A DNA stretch of 28,500 bases, taken from NCBI GenBank assembly GCA_014529385.2, contig CM043942.1, forward strand, positions 999,001 through 1,027,500, read 5' to 3'. Positions 1 to 9,516 of this stretch are shown in pieces (the first letter of the stretch is position 1; each line of letters opens with the position of its first letter). The position numbers and the translations under genes are program-made. Source of the stretch: Adiantum capillus-veneris (Eukaryota; Streptophyta; Polypodiopsida; Polypodiales; Pteridaceae). The notes below the pieces were generated by a model. That model was not told the origin of the DNA, did not search any database, and saw only the letters and a program-made list of their open reading frames with translations.

Positions 1-2
1 AG

Positions 3-638
3 CTGACATCTCAGGGCTTTAAGGAGTTTGATGATGAACTCAAGTCTATCTTCTTGTTATGCTCTCTACCGAGTTCATGGGATATCTTTTGCACAACCAT
101 TAGCAATTCAGCTCCTAATGGCAAGTTAGAGTTCAATGCTATCACAAATGCGTTGCTCACTGAAGAGATTCATCGTAAATCTCGCGATAATGCTAGTCAT
201 GGAGATGCATATATGGCTGGCAGTTCAACAAAGGCAAGAGGCCGTGACAGGAACAAACACAAAAGAAAAAGTAGAGAGCGAAATCCTCGTAGTCCTAGTA
301 GACACAGGAACCAAAGTAGAGACCGCAATGCCAGAAATGTCGAGTGTTAGTATTGCCACAAGAAGGGTCATTACAAAAAGGATTGTCGCAGTTTCCTAAG
401 AGATCAGAAAAACATGGAAAAGGATAATTCTGGCAAAGAAAAAAGTACAGTAAAGATTGAGGAGCTCAATATTGTTGAGTCTCCCATACCTACCACTGTA
501 GTAGAGGATGCTCCTCCTCCAGTGATGCTCATTATGCCCACAGAGATTCATGCTGAGGTGACAGCAGATGCCTCAGATGTTCTCATTTTCACTTCAGATC
601 TCACTCTAAATGCTTTGGTTTCACAGGATGAGGGTTAT
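3..638 (+). pseudogene. gag: Copia-1 gag C-terminal remnant with CCHC zinc knuckle
   Basis: The frame beginning at base 3 gives a typical copia Gag C-terminal half: a helical stretch with LCSLPSSWD, then a basic Arg/Ser-rich segment (about 235-340), then the zinc knuckle CX2CX4HX4C at about 345-386. Gag coats the RNA in the virus-like particle, and the knuckle binds that RNA. The second position of the knuckle is a TAG stop (348-350), so the motif reads C-stop-Y-C-HKKGHYKKDC. An acidic, Pro/Val-rich linker follows up to the protease. The N-terminal half of Gag is outside the window. The domain call is firm; the protein is not expressible as it stands. Confidence 0.88.
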
Positions 639-732
639 GCATAGAATTGGATTCTTGATTCTAGTGCAAGTTTTCATGTCACACCGCATAGAATTGGATT
701 CTTGATTCTAGTGCAAGTTTTCATGTCACACC
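639..732 (+). repeat. 47-bp perfect tandem duplication at the protease active site
   Basis: Bases 639-685 and 686-732 are identical, and a further GCATAG follows at 733-738. The unit covers the protease DSSA motif. Because 47 is not a multiple of three, the gag frame (frame of base 3) is thrown into the pol frame (frame of base 764). GCATAG at both ends of the unit suggests slippage or unequal exchange between 6-bp direct repeats. Confidence 0.97.
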
Positions 733-3700
733 GCATAGAGAGTGGTTTTCCTCTTATGCATCCATGCATGGAATAGTCAAGCTTGGTGATTCCTATGAGC
801 TTGACATTATTGGCATTGGTGATGTGAAACTTCAGATGCATAATGGCACTACTTTTGTGCTGCAGAATGTCAGACATGTGTCCAAGCTTACAAAAAGCTT
901 GCTTTCTATCGGGCAATTGGATGATCTTGGCTACACTACAGTTTTTGGTAATCGTTCTTGGATGACCCGCAAGAAAAACCTTATCATGATGAAAGGTAAT
1001 AAAAACGGATCCCTGTACTCTTTGTTTCTTTTGAGTGTCGACGAACACTCTATCTATGTTGCCGAGTTGTCGTCTCCTAAGTTGTGGCATAGCCGGCTAG
1101 GGCACATTAGCCAAAAGGGAATGAAAACACTTCAGCATTTTGGCTACTTACTTGTGTTAGATTACATGAACTTTCCATTGTGTGAGCATTGTCTATATGG
1201 AAAACGGACTAGATTGACATCTTCTCCATTGAATAAGAAACTAGGCGAACCTCTAGACTTGGTGCACAGTGATTTGTGTGGTCCAATGTCACATAAAACT
1301 CTAGGGGGGGCAAACTACTGTCTAAAGTTCATAGATGATTCTACCAGAAAGGTGTGGGTGTATCTCCTTAAGCGTAAGGAAGAAGTCTTTTTGACATTCC
1401 AAAATTTTTTGGCCATGGCTAAGAACCAATCAAGAAAAAAGATCAAAGCTTTTCGCACGGACAATGGTGGAGAATACGTCTCCACAAAGTTCAAGGATTT
1501 TTGCAATAAAAGAGGCATTTGGCGGTAGTTTACTGCTCCATACACACCTGCACAAAATGGGATAGCTGAAAGAATGAATCGTACGATTCAAGAGAAAGTT
1601 GTCTCTATGATGTCTATGGCGAAGCTTACTCCAGAGTTTTGGGGGGAAGCTGTTCTGACAGCAGTGCACATCATCAACAGATCACCTAGTTCTCCTTTGG
1701 ATTTCAAAATTCGAGAGGAATTATGGACTGGCAAAAGACCAAGCTATGAGCATTTACGTGTATTTGGATGTGAGGCATATGCACATGTGCCCAAATAACT
1801 TCGTTGAAAGTTAGATCCCATATCACACAAATGCATTTTTACAGGCTATGGTGCAAACGGAGAGATGGGACATTGTCTCTGGCACCCAAAATCAAACAAA
1901 GTCATTCGTAGCTCACATGTGATTTTCAATGAATAAAAAATTCACAAGAAGCCCATCAAAGATGTTGAGTACCGACGTGTTCGTTTTGAGGATGTAGACT
2001 CCGAACCAACTCAGTTCAGTAGTGTTGCACCTACTCCTCAAGTCCAAGATACTACTATTGCTCCGGAGAGAACAGAGTCCAACAATTAGGCACTGAGATT
2101 CTCTGAGAGAGTATCACGTGCGCCCGAGCGGTTTGAACCAGGTATACACCACATTTTGGTCACTGACAGTGGAGAGACAACCTGCTACAAAGAAGATATA
2201 CAAATGGATGATAGCGTTAAGTGGGAGTAGGCTATGAAATCATAATACAATTCAATTGTGGCTAATGACGCATGGGATTTGGTTGAATGACCAACAGGAA
2301 AAAATGCTTTACCTTGCAAGTGGGTATACAAGAAGAAGTATACAGCAGAAGATCCTGAGCCTAGATACAAGGCTCGTCTAGTTGCCAAGGGTTTGAAGCA
2401 GCAAAAAGGTGTGGATTTTGATGAGATTTTCTCTCCAGTAGTCAAGATGACTACACTTCGCATCGTGCTTGGCTTGGTTGCTATCAAGGACATGGAACTT
2501 GTCCAAATGGATGTGAACACAACATTTCTTCACGGCGATCTAGATGAAGATATCTACATGAAACAACTAGAGGGCTTCGTATGTGAAACCCAAAAACCAA
2601 CGAGGACACAATTGGTTTGTAGACTTAAAAAGGCACTCTATGGCCTCAAGCAAGGTTCAAGGCAATGGTATCAAAAATTCGACAAATTCATGCAGTCTCA
2701 CGGTTACAGAAGAAGTCAAGAGGATCATTGCTTATACACAAAAATATAGAACGATGGTTCTTTAATCATCTTGATCTTGTATGTAGATGATATGCTTATC
2801 GTAGGCAAATCAATTGAAATCAATCAGTTGAAAAAGATGCTAAGCACTTAGTTTTCCATGAAGGATTTGGGAGATGCCAATCACTTTCTTGGTATGCACA
2901 TCAAGAGAGACAAGCAACGTGGAATTCTTGAATTATCTCAAGAAAAGTAAATTCACAAAGTCTTGCAACATTTTAGTATGCAGGGGGGGAAGTCATTGAA
3001 TACCCCAATGCAAGCATAGTCCAAACTTAGCAAGGAAGACTCTCCCAAGACAGTGGCTGAGAAAGAGGAAATGGAGAAAGTACCATATTCTTCAGCAGTT
3101 GGCAGTTTGATGTACGCTATGATAGCCACAAGACCAGACATTGCACATGCAGTGGGAGTGGTTAGTAGGTACATGGAAAACCCTCGCAAGAAGCATTGGG
3201 AAGCAGTGAAGAAAATCCTCAGATATTTGAAAGGTACAGCTAGCAAGTGTTTACGCTTTGGAAACAGTGATGCATCTATTGTAGGTTACACGGATGCGGA
3301 TTATGCGGGTTGTGTGGATCGTAGAAGATCCACATCTGGCTATGTGTTCATGTTTGTTGGAGCAGCTATCTCTTGGAGATAGTGTCTTCAAGATTGCACG
3401 TCTTCATCTACCACTGAGGCAGAATATGTTGCTGCGTCTGACGCCAGCAAGGAAGGCATATGGTTGGCTCGTCTAGTGGGCGATTTGGGCATTCACGAGG
3501 TTCCAGTACTACATTGTGATAGTCAGAGTTCCATTGCTTTGGCAAAGAATCCAGTGTTTCACTCAAAGTCGAAACACATAGAGGTCAGATACCATGTCAT
3601 ACGAGATGCATTGGCTGGCAAGCGTATCGAGCTTGTCAAGGTTCACAATGACGAAAACCCCGCAGATTCTCTCACAAAGAGCCTAGCCTCGAAGCGATTT

Positions 3701-3733
3701 ACACATTGTATAGAACTTATGGGTGTAGGATGA
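639..3733 (+). pseudogene. pol: Copia-1 pol remnant: protease, integrase, RT, RNase H
   Basis: Domains in order: aspartic protease with NWILDSSAS (normally DSGA), duplicated at 639-732; integrase zinc region WHSRLGHIS...CEHC at about 1083-1200; integrase core with HSDLCGPM near 1265, FRTDNGGEY near 1450 and NGIAERMNRT near 1560; RT with RYKARLVAKG near 2365, MDVNTTFLHGD near 2510 and YVDD at 2780-2791; RNase H with DADYAGCVDRRRSTSGY near 3290 and STTEAEYVAASD near 3408, ending in the usual ADSLTKSL tail. Stops at 689, 1526, 1796, 1805, 1934, 2087, 2228, 2243, 2288, 2747, 2849, 2948, 3017 and 3380 break it, yet the frame holds for 3 kb. Order integrase before RT defines copia rather than gypsy. 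Confidence 0.92.
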
Positions 3734-3804
3734 AGCCTAGGCAATGCTTCATCAACTTTATATAGACTAACTATACTAATGCCACTATTGGCCACCGTGA
3801 CCTT

Positions 3805-3816
3805 CAAGTGGGAGGT
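3805..3816 (+). promoter_or_regulatory. Copia-1 polypurine tract
   Basis: AAGTGGGAGG lies directly before the LTR start, as in many plant copia elements. It primes plus-strand DNA synthesis. Confidence 0.7.
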
Positions 3817-4017
3817 TGTTGGGGTGTAGGCCAGGTGGCCGTGGGAAACCGCCCCTGTATATACTTTCACCTAAATGAATATAGGGAGAGAGTTGACCAC
3901 TCTCTCACTTTCCTCTCCACTAACCCCAACTCCCTGCTGTGTATTGTGCTTCATCCCCTTCCCCTTCTCCTTCCCTCTCTTGTACACACCCCGTACACGC
4001 GCTACACGTGCACAACA
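3817..4017 (+). repeat. Copia-1 3' LTR (201 bp)
   Basis: It starts TGTTGG just after the polypurine tract and ends CAACA, giving a perfect 5-bp terminal inverted repeat. A TATA-like GTATATAC lies near 3855, and a pyrimidine-rich stretch lies at 3905-3990. The adjacent bases GTATG (4018-4022) would be one copy of the target duplication; its partner is outside the window. Confidence 0.85.
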
Positions 4018-4840
4018 GTATGTAGACACTAAGTACGGGAGCCTAGCACTTGAAGGTTAGACGCTTCCTCTTGGGTATAGTCATTTTTTAATTGTGGCAT
4101 TGCGGTCATTGATCCACTCATGCATGGATTACCGCAATGTACCTTTGGTTTTACCATGGTTGAAACGGTGATGATATCTAAAGAGGTGCACTTGACCGTT
4201 GGCACTACTAGACTCTAATTAGCTCTACTATTATGTATTTGTATCTACGTGTTTGTGTGCTAATATACTTGTGTATGTATTTACAGATGAGCGAGTAGGG
4301 GGGAAAGCTAAATCTCATATTTCTCTTTGTAATGTAGAGGTCAGACGAGAGACCACCTAGTGGGGAGAAACCATCTGGCTCTTCTTTTGGTTGGTTTACA
4401 TCCAGGTGGGCTACCACTCGGGGTGCACATCATCTCCAATGGACCTGAGTCTTGAGGCGGTCAGGAGATGCAAAGAAATAAAGATTGTTTCTGGCTAGTT
4501 ATCCCTAAACCATGAGTGCCATAGGTTTATTTTTGTTATTTGCAGGCATGGCCATCCTACACCTACTCTACTCAAGTTCCTCCATTGGTCGTAGATCCAA
4601 ACCTACAGTGGGCTATCTTTTTATGAGAGCAGTACCTCCATTTGATGGAGGATTTGGTTGGCTCCTACACTTTACAGTAGCTTGCAACCTATGGTCGTTC
4701 TCCGTAGACCACACCATGGGGGAGTCAGGGAGGGACTCCTTACCTACAGAGCCTAGAATCAACGACACCTCAGTCTACGGTCCCTTCTTATTGTCCTAAT
4801 CCCCTTCCATTGTAGGGTCCCACTCCCATCGCATCACAGG
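4018..4840 (+). repeat. Unit copy 1 of an inverted repeat pair (partner 9712-10543, - strand)
   Basis: By eye the sequence matches the reverse complement of 9712-10543 over its whole length, roughly 75-80% in the better blocks. Shared landmarks are AGACACTAAG, GCATTGCGGTC, TCCACTCATG, GACGAGAGACCACCTA, TTTTTGTTATT and GCATGGCCATC. The first part, up to about 4545, looks non-coding or intronic. The second part carries the exon described separately. Homology starts at the exact end of the Copia-1 LTR. Confidence 0.85.
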
Positions 4841-5359
4841 GTCCTACCCCACTCCATTCCACTCCTACTATGCTAGAACACCATCAATGAACTTCCTGTA
4901 ACAGCGCGTGTCGACGCTCGTCTCAAGGAAGCGAGCGTTGTGAGAGACAAAGTGGCGGTGGATCTTGTGGCTTTGCCTGTTTTGGTAATGGTGGGGGAAT
5001 GGAGTTCCCACTTTTGGAGCATTCCACCCTTGATGCAGAGGACAAGGATAGTGCCCCTGTAGTAGCACACATGCTAGACATGCATGGGTGCTACTACAGG
5101 GTTAAATATGGCGGCGAGGTGGACTTCGTCACAGCACATGGAAGGACATTTCGATTCCATCTACAAATTCTTATACATTCAACGTTTAAGAACTATTTTG
5201 TAAAGTTTAGAGACCAACTTCCCAATCATGCATGCTACATTGACGACATTCGGCTAGCTAGATTTCCAAATGCCCTCGATCAACGTTTTTCACAACAGTG
5301 GTTGGAGGGCTACATAAATTGTTTTTTGAAAAACAAGCAGTCCAATGTGTGACACACAA
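4546..5359 (+). pseudogene. Unidentified spliced gene, large internal exon, cut by Copia-2
   Basis: A good acceptor (TTTTTGTTATTTGCAG, ending 4545) is followed in phase 0 by AWPSYTYSTQVPP. The same frame then runs to Copia-2: a conserved block (VVDP, PWGSQ), a Pro/Ser-rich linker, a Gly-rich patch, and an open stretch at 4891-5349 containing CYYRVKYGGEVDF and LPNHACYIDDIRL. Stops lie at 4624, 4678, 4705, 4813, 4888 and 5350. The inverted copy shares the frame and many residues, including AWPSYTY, QVPP, VVDP and PWGSQ, which supports real coding. I do not recognise the family. A distant resemblance to the accessory protein of plant CACTA (En/Spm) transposons is possible but unproven. Confidence 0.55.
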
Positions 5360-5582
5360 TGCTGGAATTAGGGTTGCAGAGAAATGCACACAACTTGGAG
5401 AAGACGAAGGAAGCTCAAGGCACACAATAGAGAGTGTGTTAGTGTGCAATGGAAAGATAGATAGCCCTAGAGTGAGGGACGTATATACAATGCACGGGGG
5501 AAAAAACCTCATAAAGACGGGGAAAATGCCCTAGCAGTCCTAATGTGTTCACACACATGACTACCACATGTATATAGTAACA
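5360..5582 (-). repeat. Copia-2 3' LTR (223 bp)
   Basis: On the element's strand it begins TGTTACTATATAC and ends CTAATTCCAGCA. It aligns along its full length with 8448-8672. Differences include a 4-bp indel (ACTT present only in the right copy) and about twenty substitutions, so the insertion is not recent. Confidence 0.9.
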
Positions 5583-5636
5583 AACCCTCTGGAGTGATGC
5601 GGGGAATGACAGCTAGCACATGAGTAAAGGGAAGTG

Positions 5637-7165
5637 TCATGCCCTGAGGACATGATCAGTCCACAAAGGGGAGTTAGCGCAAAGTTTTGTGCCGAAAGCT
5701 TTGAGCTTCTCATGAGACAATGCCTTTGTGAAAAGATCTGCCAGGTTGTCCTGTGTTGGCACATAAGCCAAGCTGACTCTCCTGCTAAGAGCCTCTCCCT
5801 AACATAGTGGTAATGCACCTCAATGTACTTTGTGCGAGCATGAAAAATTGGGTTCCTTGCAACTGCCAATGCGCTCTGACTGTCAGTGTAGATAGTGTTG
5901 GCAATGTCTTGTCCAACACCCAAATTAGCCATAAGGCGTTTGATCCATACACACTCAGTTGTAGCTCTGAAGACCGCCCTATACTCAGCCTCACAACTTG
6001 AAGTGGCCAAAGTAGGTTGCTTCTTGCTCAACCATGATATACACGAACTACCAAGCATGAAATAAAAACCACTTGTGTACACTAGCGTGTCAAAACAACC
6101 AGCCCAATCTGAGTCCAAAAAATCATGTAAGTTTGGCGGCAATGATCCCCCCTTGGGATAAAACAAGCCAAGATGTAAAGTGCCACTAAGGTTGTGAAAA
6201 CTCCTCTTGAAAGCCTACCAATGCTTAGACCCTGGGCTATGCATAAATCTACTAGCTTGTGAGACTGCAAACTGAATATCGGGCCTCGTGTTGCATACAT
6301 AAGAGAGGCAGCCAACAGTAGTTTGATAAAGAGTGACATCAGCAAGATCACCAGCATCATGTAGACTTAACTTCAAACTTGTTTCGATAGGAGTGGAAAT
6401 AGGTTTTCAATCCTCAAGTCCAAACTTACATAGCAATGTGTCTATGTAACTTTTCTAACACAAGGCAATGCCACCATCACATTGCTTAAATTGTATACCC
6501 AAGTAATGATGCAACAGTCCCAAATCTTTCATCTTGAAAGTACCATTCAAATCAGCCTTGCATTCAGCAATATGTCTCTCATTTGGTCCAGTGATCAGCA
6601 AATCATCTACATAAAGAACCACAATGAGAAGTACATCACCCTCACGCTTTACATACAATGTGATTTCTGTTGGACTATTACAAAAACCTTGTTTGACCAA
6701 AAGAGTGTCAGCTTTCTCATACCAAGCATGAGGAGATTGATTCAGCCCATACAAAGCCTTGTTACATCTACACACTTTGTCCTCTTGACCTTTCTTGAGA
6801 AAACCAAGAGGCTGCGTTACATAAACTTCCTCAAATATGTCACCATTCAAGAAAGAGTTAACAATGTCTGATTGATATACATCCTAACCAAAATGAGTTG
6901 TCAATGCACATATAAAACGCACAGTAATCATACGACAAGTGGGAGAAAAAGTCTCTTCATAATCTATGCCTTTTGGTTGTGCATAACCCTTTGCAACAAG
7001 TCAAGCCTTATGGAAATCGATCTCACCATCTGGGTTGCATTTCAACTTGTAAACCCACTTCGTACCAATGGCATTTTTGGCAAGAGGCAAATCACATAAA
7101 GTCCATGTGTTGTTTTCTATAAGTGCATCATATTTTTATAAGAAGCCATGGAGCATATCAAAAGA
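5637..7165 (-). pseudogene. pol: Copia-2 pol remnant: RT and RNase H
   Basis: Read on the - strand, the frame enters at YDALIENNTW (about 7140), followed by GTKWVYKLKC, LVAKGYAQ and a catalytic-Asp region QSDIVNSFLNGD. The RT YVDD motif lies near 6602-6613, and RNase H follows with FLDSDWAGC, SSCEAEYRA and YTDSQSALAVARNP. In-frame stops interrupt it near LC-K, LED-K, HW-A, KA-LVAKG and FG-DVYQSD. Near 5780 a one-base shift moves the reading into the frame with VSLAYVPTQDNLADLFTKAL, which ends at the TGA at 5637. The integrase and protease that should precede it are absent. Confidence 0.9.
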
Positions 7166-7199
7166 ATAATACATCTCTTACCAACGGGAATCTTGGGGA

Positions 7200-7985
7200 C
7201 AAAGATGAAGTGTTAGATACAGCAAACATGAAAAAACTGGGTTCAACATTATGAGTTGTAGAATCCCATAGAAACTATTCAATATCTAGCCAAATTTGAT
7301 CCTTATGACTAGATATGGTTACTACCTACAAAATGCATTTAGTTGTCACAAGAAACTAACAATATTGAAAAAGCTATACTTGATATACTAGAATGTTTCG
7401 TTTTCTTCTATAATTGAAAAAATCAACCATCGTTGTGTACTATGCAAAATAGGGTATTAGGTGCCCCAAAACTCAAGGAATGTTAGCTTTATGTTACAAT
7501 ATGCGACATAGAAAATCAAAAATGCATTTGGATATCATGAAATCCACCAAAAAAATCATAGAAGAGATAAAATTGGCTAAAAAACACAAGTTGACAATTT
7601 TTGTAATTTGGTCATAACTTACAACTTTAATATTTATTTCTCCCTATAAGCATCAGGACATGTTGAGGACTACTAAAGATAGTTCTCTAGCATTATAGAC
7701 CTCACAAACATGAATTCTAGAGTGGTATAGTTGCAAAAAGTTGAAAAAAGCCAAAAACATGACCCGTTTTTTTCACACAGTTTAGGTTGTAAAATGTTGT
7801 GCAAGGACAATGTTAAAGATGGAATTGATATTCCAAAAAAATATAGAGTTTTTTTCAGCTCATGAGACAACTTTATAGATAGATAGAACCTCAAAATCCA
7901 TTTTGAAACTCTTGACATAATTCAAGGAAAATGGTCACTTAACAGGACATAAAAGTGTCCCATTACCAACCTAGTGTTAAGACAA
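7200..7985. other. AT-rich filler inside Copia-2, no recognisable domain
   Basis: This segment stands where the rest of gag, protease and integrase should be. No Gag-Pol motif appears in any frame. It is AT-rich with many short A and T runs and no ORF that looks coding. It may be unrelated DNA captured by the element, an older nested insertion, or very decayed sequence. I see no terminal repeats or target duplication around it. Confidence 0.5.
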
Positions 7986-8085
7986 GAACATGTTGCATCA
8001 TATAAGCCCACATAGGGTAATTGTCCCCATCCAACCTGTCCCCAGCAGCAAACATCTTGAACACATCTGTGTCACTGTTAGACAT
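7966..8085 (-). pseudogene. gag: Copia-2 gag N-terminal stub
   Basis: The methionine at 8085 starts MSNSDTDVFKMFAAGDRLDG, followed by DNYPMWAYMMQHVL. This is the usual opening of a copia Gag, with the L-D-G-x-N-Y-x-x-W motif about 19 residues in. An upstream in-frame methionine at 8145 exists, but the family pattern favours 8085. Similarity to Gag stops around base 7990, the frame then closes at 7963, and the rest of Gag is missing. The leader between the primer-binding site and this start is about 345 bp. Confidence 0.75.
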
Positions 8086-8430
8086 GATAAATGCTGCCCC
8101 TGATGTGAAAACTGCCCAAAACAAGGACAAATGGAGCGGGAACAATACGTGCTATATAGCACAAACCCTAGAAGACTGTAAGGCACCTATTATGCAGAAA
8201 ATGACTCTGACATAAATTCTGCACAAAATGACAAAATTTCCTGTGCAGACCTGCCTGTAGCGGAAACGGAGGCCAAAATGAGCACGAATCAAAAATCAGA
8301 GCAGATTGATCTCTACAAGCTCCCCCAAAATATTTTTCAACCTGTGAAAGCGCACCAAAGCTCAGTGAAATTGGAGAAAATGAGCAGGCGTGCGCTGGAG
8401 TAGTTGGCGGGTAAGCCCGGGAGGATACAA
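8086..8430 (-). other. Copia-2 5' leader between primer-binding site and gag
   Basis: This is a non-coding leader on the - strand. I see no conserved structure apart from its position; a dimerisation or packaging signal would be expected here but cannot be recognised. Confidence 0.5.
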
Positions 8431-8445
8431 CCTGCTCTGAAACCA
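8431..8445 (-). promoter_or_regulatory. Copia-2 primer-binding site, initiator tRNA-Met type
   Basis: The - strand reads TGGTTTCAGAGCAGG, two bases inside the 5' LTR. It matches the plant copia consensus TGGTATCAGAGC, complementary to the 3' end of initiator tRNA-Met, except at one position. It fixes the element's orientation and the LTR edge. Confidence 0.9.
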
Positions 8446-8447
8446 GT

Positions 8448-8672
8448 TGTTGGAATTAGGGTTGCAGAGAAATGCACACAGCTTGGAGAAGATGATGGAA
8501 GCTCAAGGCACATAATAGAGAGTGTGTTACTTAGTGTGCAATGGAAAGATAGATAGCCCTAGAGTGATGGGCGTATATACAATGCACGAGGAAAAAAACC
8601 TCCTAAAGAGAAAAAAATGTCCCAGGGTCCTAGTGTGTTCACACACATCACTACCACATGTATATGGTAACA
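8448..8672 (-). repeat. Copia-2 5' LTR (225 bp)
   Basis: On the element's strand it begins TGTTACCATATAC and ends CTAATTCCAACA. It pairs with 5360-5582. A TATA-like TGTATATACG occurs in its middle (plus-strand position about 8571-8580), suited to an LTR promoter. Confidence 0.92.
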
Positions 8673-8874
8673 CGCAGTAGCCAACCGGGTTAGAGATCAA
8701 GACATGAGCTATCGCGGTGGGAACATGGCAGGCGTGGAGTGGGAGTGGGCAATGCAAGAAAAGAGTGATCAGGCAATGACGGGCTCATCCTACAAACAAC
8801 AAAGCAAAGCTCGCGCCAGACAAACTCCCACGCACTATGGCTCAGAAGGCAAGGCAGCGTGAAAGGACAAATAT
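8673..8874 (+). pseudogene. Unidentified gene, continuation of the split exon after Copia-2
   Basis: If one 5-bp target copy is removed, the frame of the exon ending at 5359 continues without shift into HAVANRVRDQDMSYRGG and on to THYGSEGKAA. It is open from 8674 to 8859 and is interrupted only by a TGA at 8860, which could derive from CGA. It then reaches a donor (AAATAT then GTAAGA, 8875). The region is rich in Arg, Gln and Lys, with VEWEWAMQ and a basic KARARQ patch. This continuity across a 3.3-kb insertion is the main evidence that both pieces are one gene. The family is not recognised. Confidence 0.5.
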
Positions 8875-8989
8875 GTAAGATTGATTAAATTATAACGTCG
8901 ATCAGTGATTATAAAGATTGTAGTTGATGATTTGTTATTGTTATTGCTAAAATTGAAAAAATATCACTCTTCCTCGACCAACCAAAGAG

Positions 8990-9100
8990 ATGGTCAAGTA
9001 TCGAGAGTGACATACAGAATTTGATACTTGGTGGTGGTTGTTCGAGAACAACCACATCTCTCATGAGCAATTCGACGTGGCGATTGGATCACTATAAGAG
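8990..9100 (+). pseudogene. Unidentified gene, penultimate exon
   Basis: Thirty-seven codons in phase 0 lie between an AG acceptor (8988-8989) and a donor GTAAAT at 9101. The frame reads MVKYRE, a stop (TGA 9008), then HTEFDTWWWLFENNHISHEQ and FDVAIGSL, a stop (TAA 9095), then Glu. The run of three tryptophans and the alternating hydrophobic pattern look like genuine protein. Both stops are one transition from a sense codon. The left boundary is less certain than the right. Confidence 0.45.
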
Positions 9101-9177
9101 GTAAATTTAAACAAGTAATTTTGTGTCAATTGTTTTGAGTTGTTGATAATTTTTTAATTTGGTTTGGGTTTATGTAG

Positions 9178-9234
9178 AGTCAAGGTGATCAAATGTACGT
9201 GCCTCTGGAAGACGAGGAGATCGAGGAGGACTAG
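9178..9234 (+). pseudogene. Unidentified gene, last exon with acidic C-terminus
   Basis: Acceptor TTTATGTAG (ending 9177) closes a 77-nt intron that begins GTAAAT at 9101. The exon is in phase 0 and reads SQGDQMYVPLEDEEIEED followed by a TAG at 9232-9234. A short acidic tail ending in a stop is a plausible protein C-terminus. Correct intron signals, phase 0 on both sides and the shared frame support the model; homologous cDNA would prove it. Confidence 0.45.
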
Positions 9235-9453
9235 ATAGAAAAATATTTGTCCAAACTTTTGTAAAGTCCCAATGTGGCACAATGTATATACAACTATTTA
9301 CATTTTATTGTAACTTTTATAAATCATTGATCTTCTACATATTAGATTGTCAAGGTAAAGTAAATCAATTTCAATTATTTAGTTTTTTTTGTATACTCTT
9401 TCAAAAAACAGTTGATGTTTCATTGTTTTATGCAGGTCAGAAAACAAGGTGGT
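9235..9453. other. AT-rich flank downstream of the unidentified gene
   Basis: The sequence is T- and A-rich, with AATAAA-like stretches absent and no ORF of interest. It is probably the 3' UTR and flank of the unidentified gene. Confidence 0.4.
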
Positions 9454-9487
9454 CATTTGGGCCATCCAATTTTGGGTGGCCCAAATG
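9454..9487. repeat. Hairpin, 14-bp stem with 6-nt loop
   Basis: CATTTGGGCCATCC (9454-9467) pairs with GGGTGGCCCAAATG (9474-9487) with one mismatch, around the loop AATTTT. Confidence 0.85.
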
Positions 9488-9516
9488 AGCACCTTTATTT
9501 TGAATGGTCCTTTAGC

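Larger units (their letters stand above)
1..4017 (+). mobile_element. Copia-1, Ty1/copia LTR retrotransposon, 5' end outside window
   Basis: The order gag, protease, integrase, RT, RNase H, polypurine tract, 3' LTR is that of Ty1/copia elements. The 5' LTR and most of gag lie left of the window. The coding part is in one frame from about 692 to 3733, interrupted only by stop codons. The right edge is fixed in two ways: the LTR ends in CAACA, complementary to its TGTTG start, and the inverted unit copy at 9712-10543 regains homology at base 4018, directly after the LTR. The element is dead: at least 15 nonsense codons and a frameshifting duplication. Confidence 0.93.
5360..8672 (-). mobile_element. 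Copia-2, internally rearranged Ty1/copia element
   Basis: Two LTRs (5360-5582 and 8448-8672, about 90% alike by eye) enclose a - strand element: primer-binding site at 8431-8445, a Gag N-terminus at about 8085-7990, then about 780 bp of AT-rich DNA matching no Gag-Pol domain, then RT and RNase H down to 5637. Most of gag, protease and integrase are missing. The flanks CACAA (5355-5359) and CGCAG (8673-8677) differ by two G/A transitions and could be a decayed 5-bp target duplication. It is inserted within an exon of the unidentified + strand gene. Confidence 0.9.

Noticed and set aside
674-1090. Long - strand frame over Copia-1
   Set aside because: It is the antisense shadow of the protease-integrase region on the + strand; the + strand translation has copia motifs and the - strand has none.
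348-3382. Reassigned genetic code with TAG and TAA read as glutamine, as in some green algae and ciliates
   Set aside because: Many Copia-1 stops fit Gln positions and ORF1-TAG-ORF2 is in frame, so this was considered. The same elements also carry TGA stops, frameshifts, a TAG replacing a Trp (27740), and stops at sites that are usually Tyr or Ser (2948, 3380). Decay of silenced copies explains all of them. Aligning expressed host genes would settle it.
4208-4417. - strand frame over the first part of the inverted unit
   Set aside because: Not conserved in the second copy and antisense to the conserved frame; it looks like chance.
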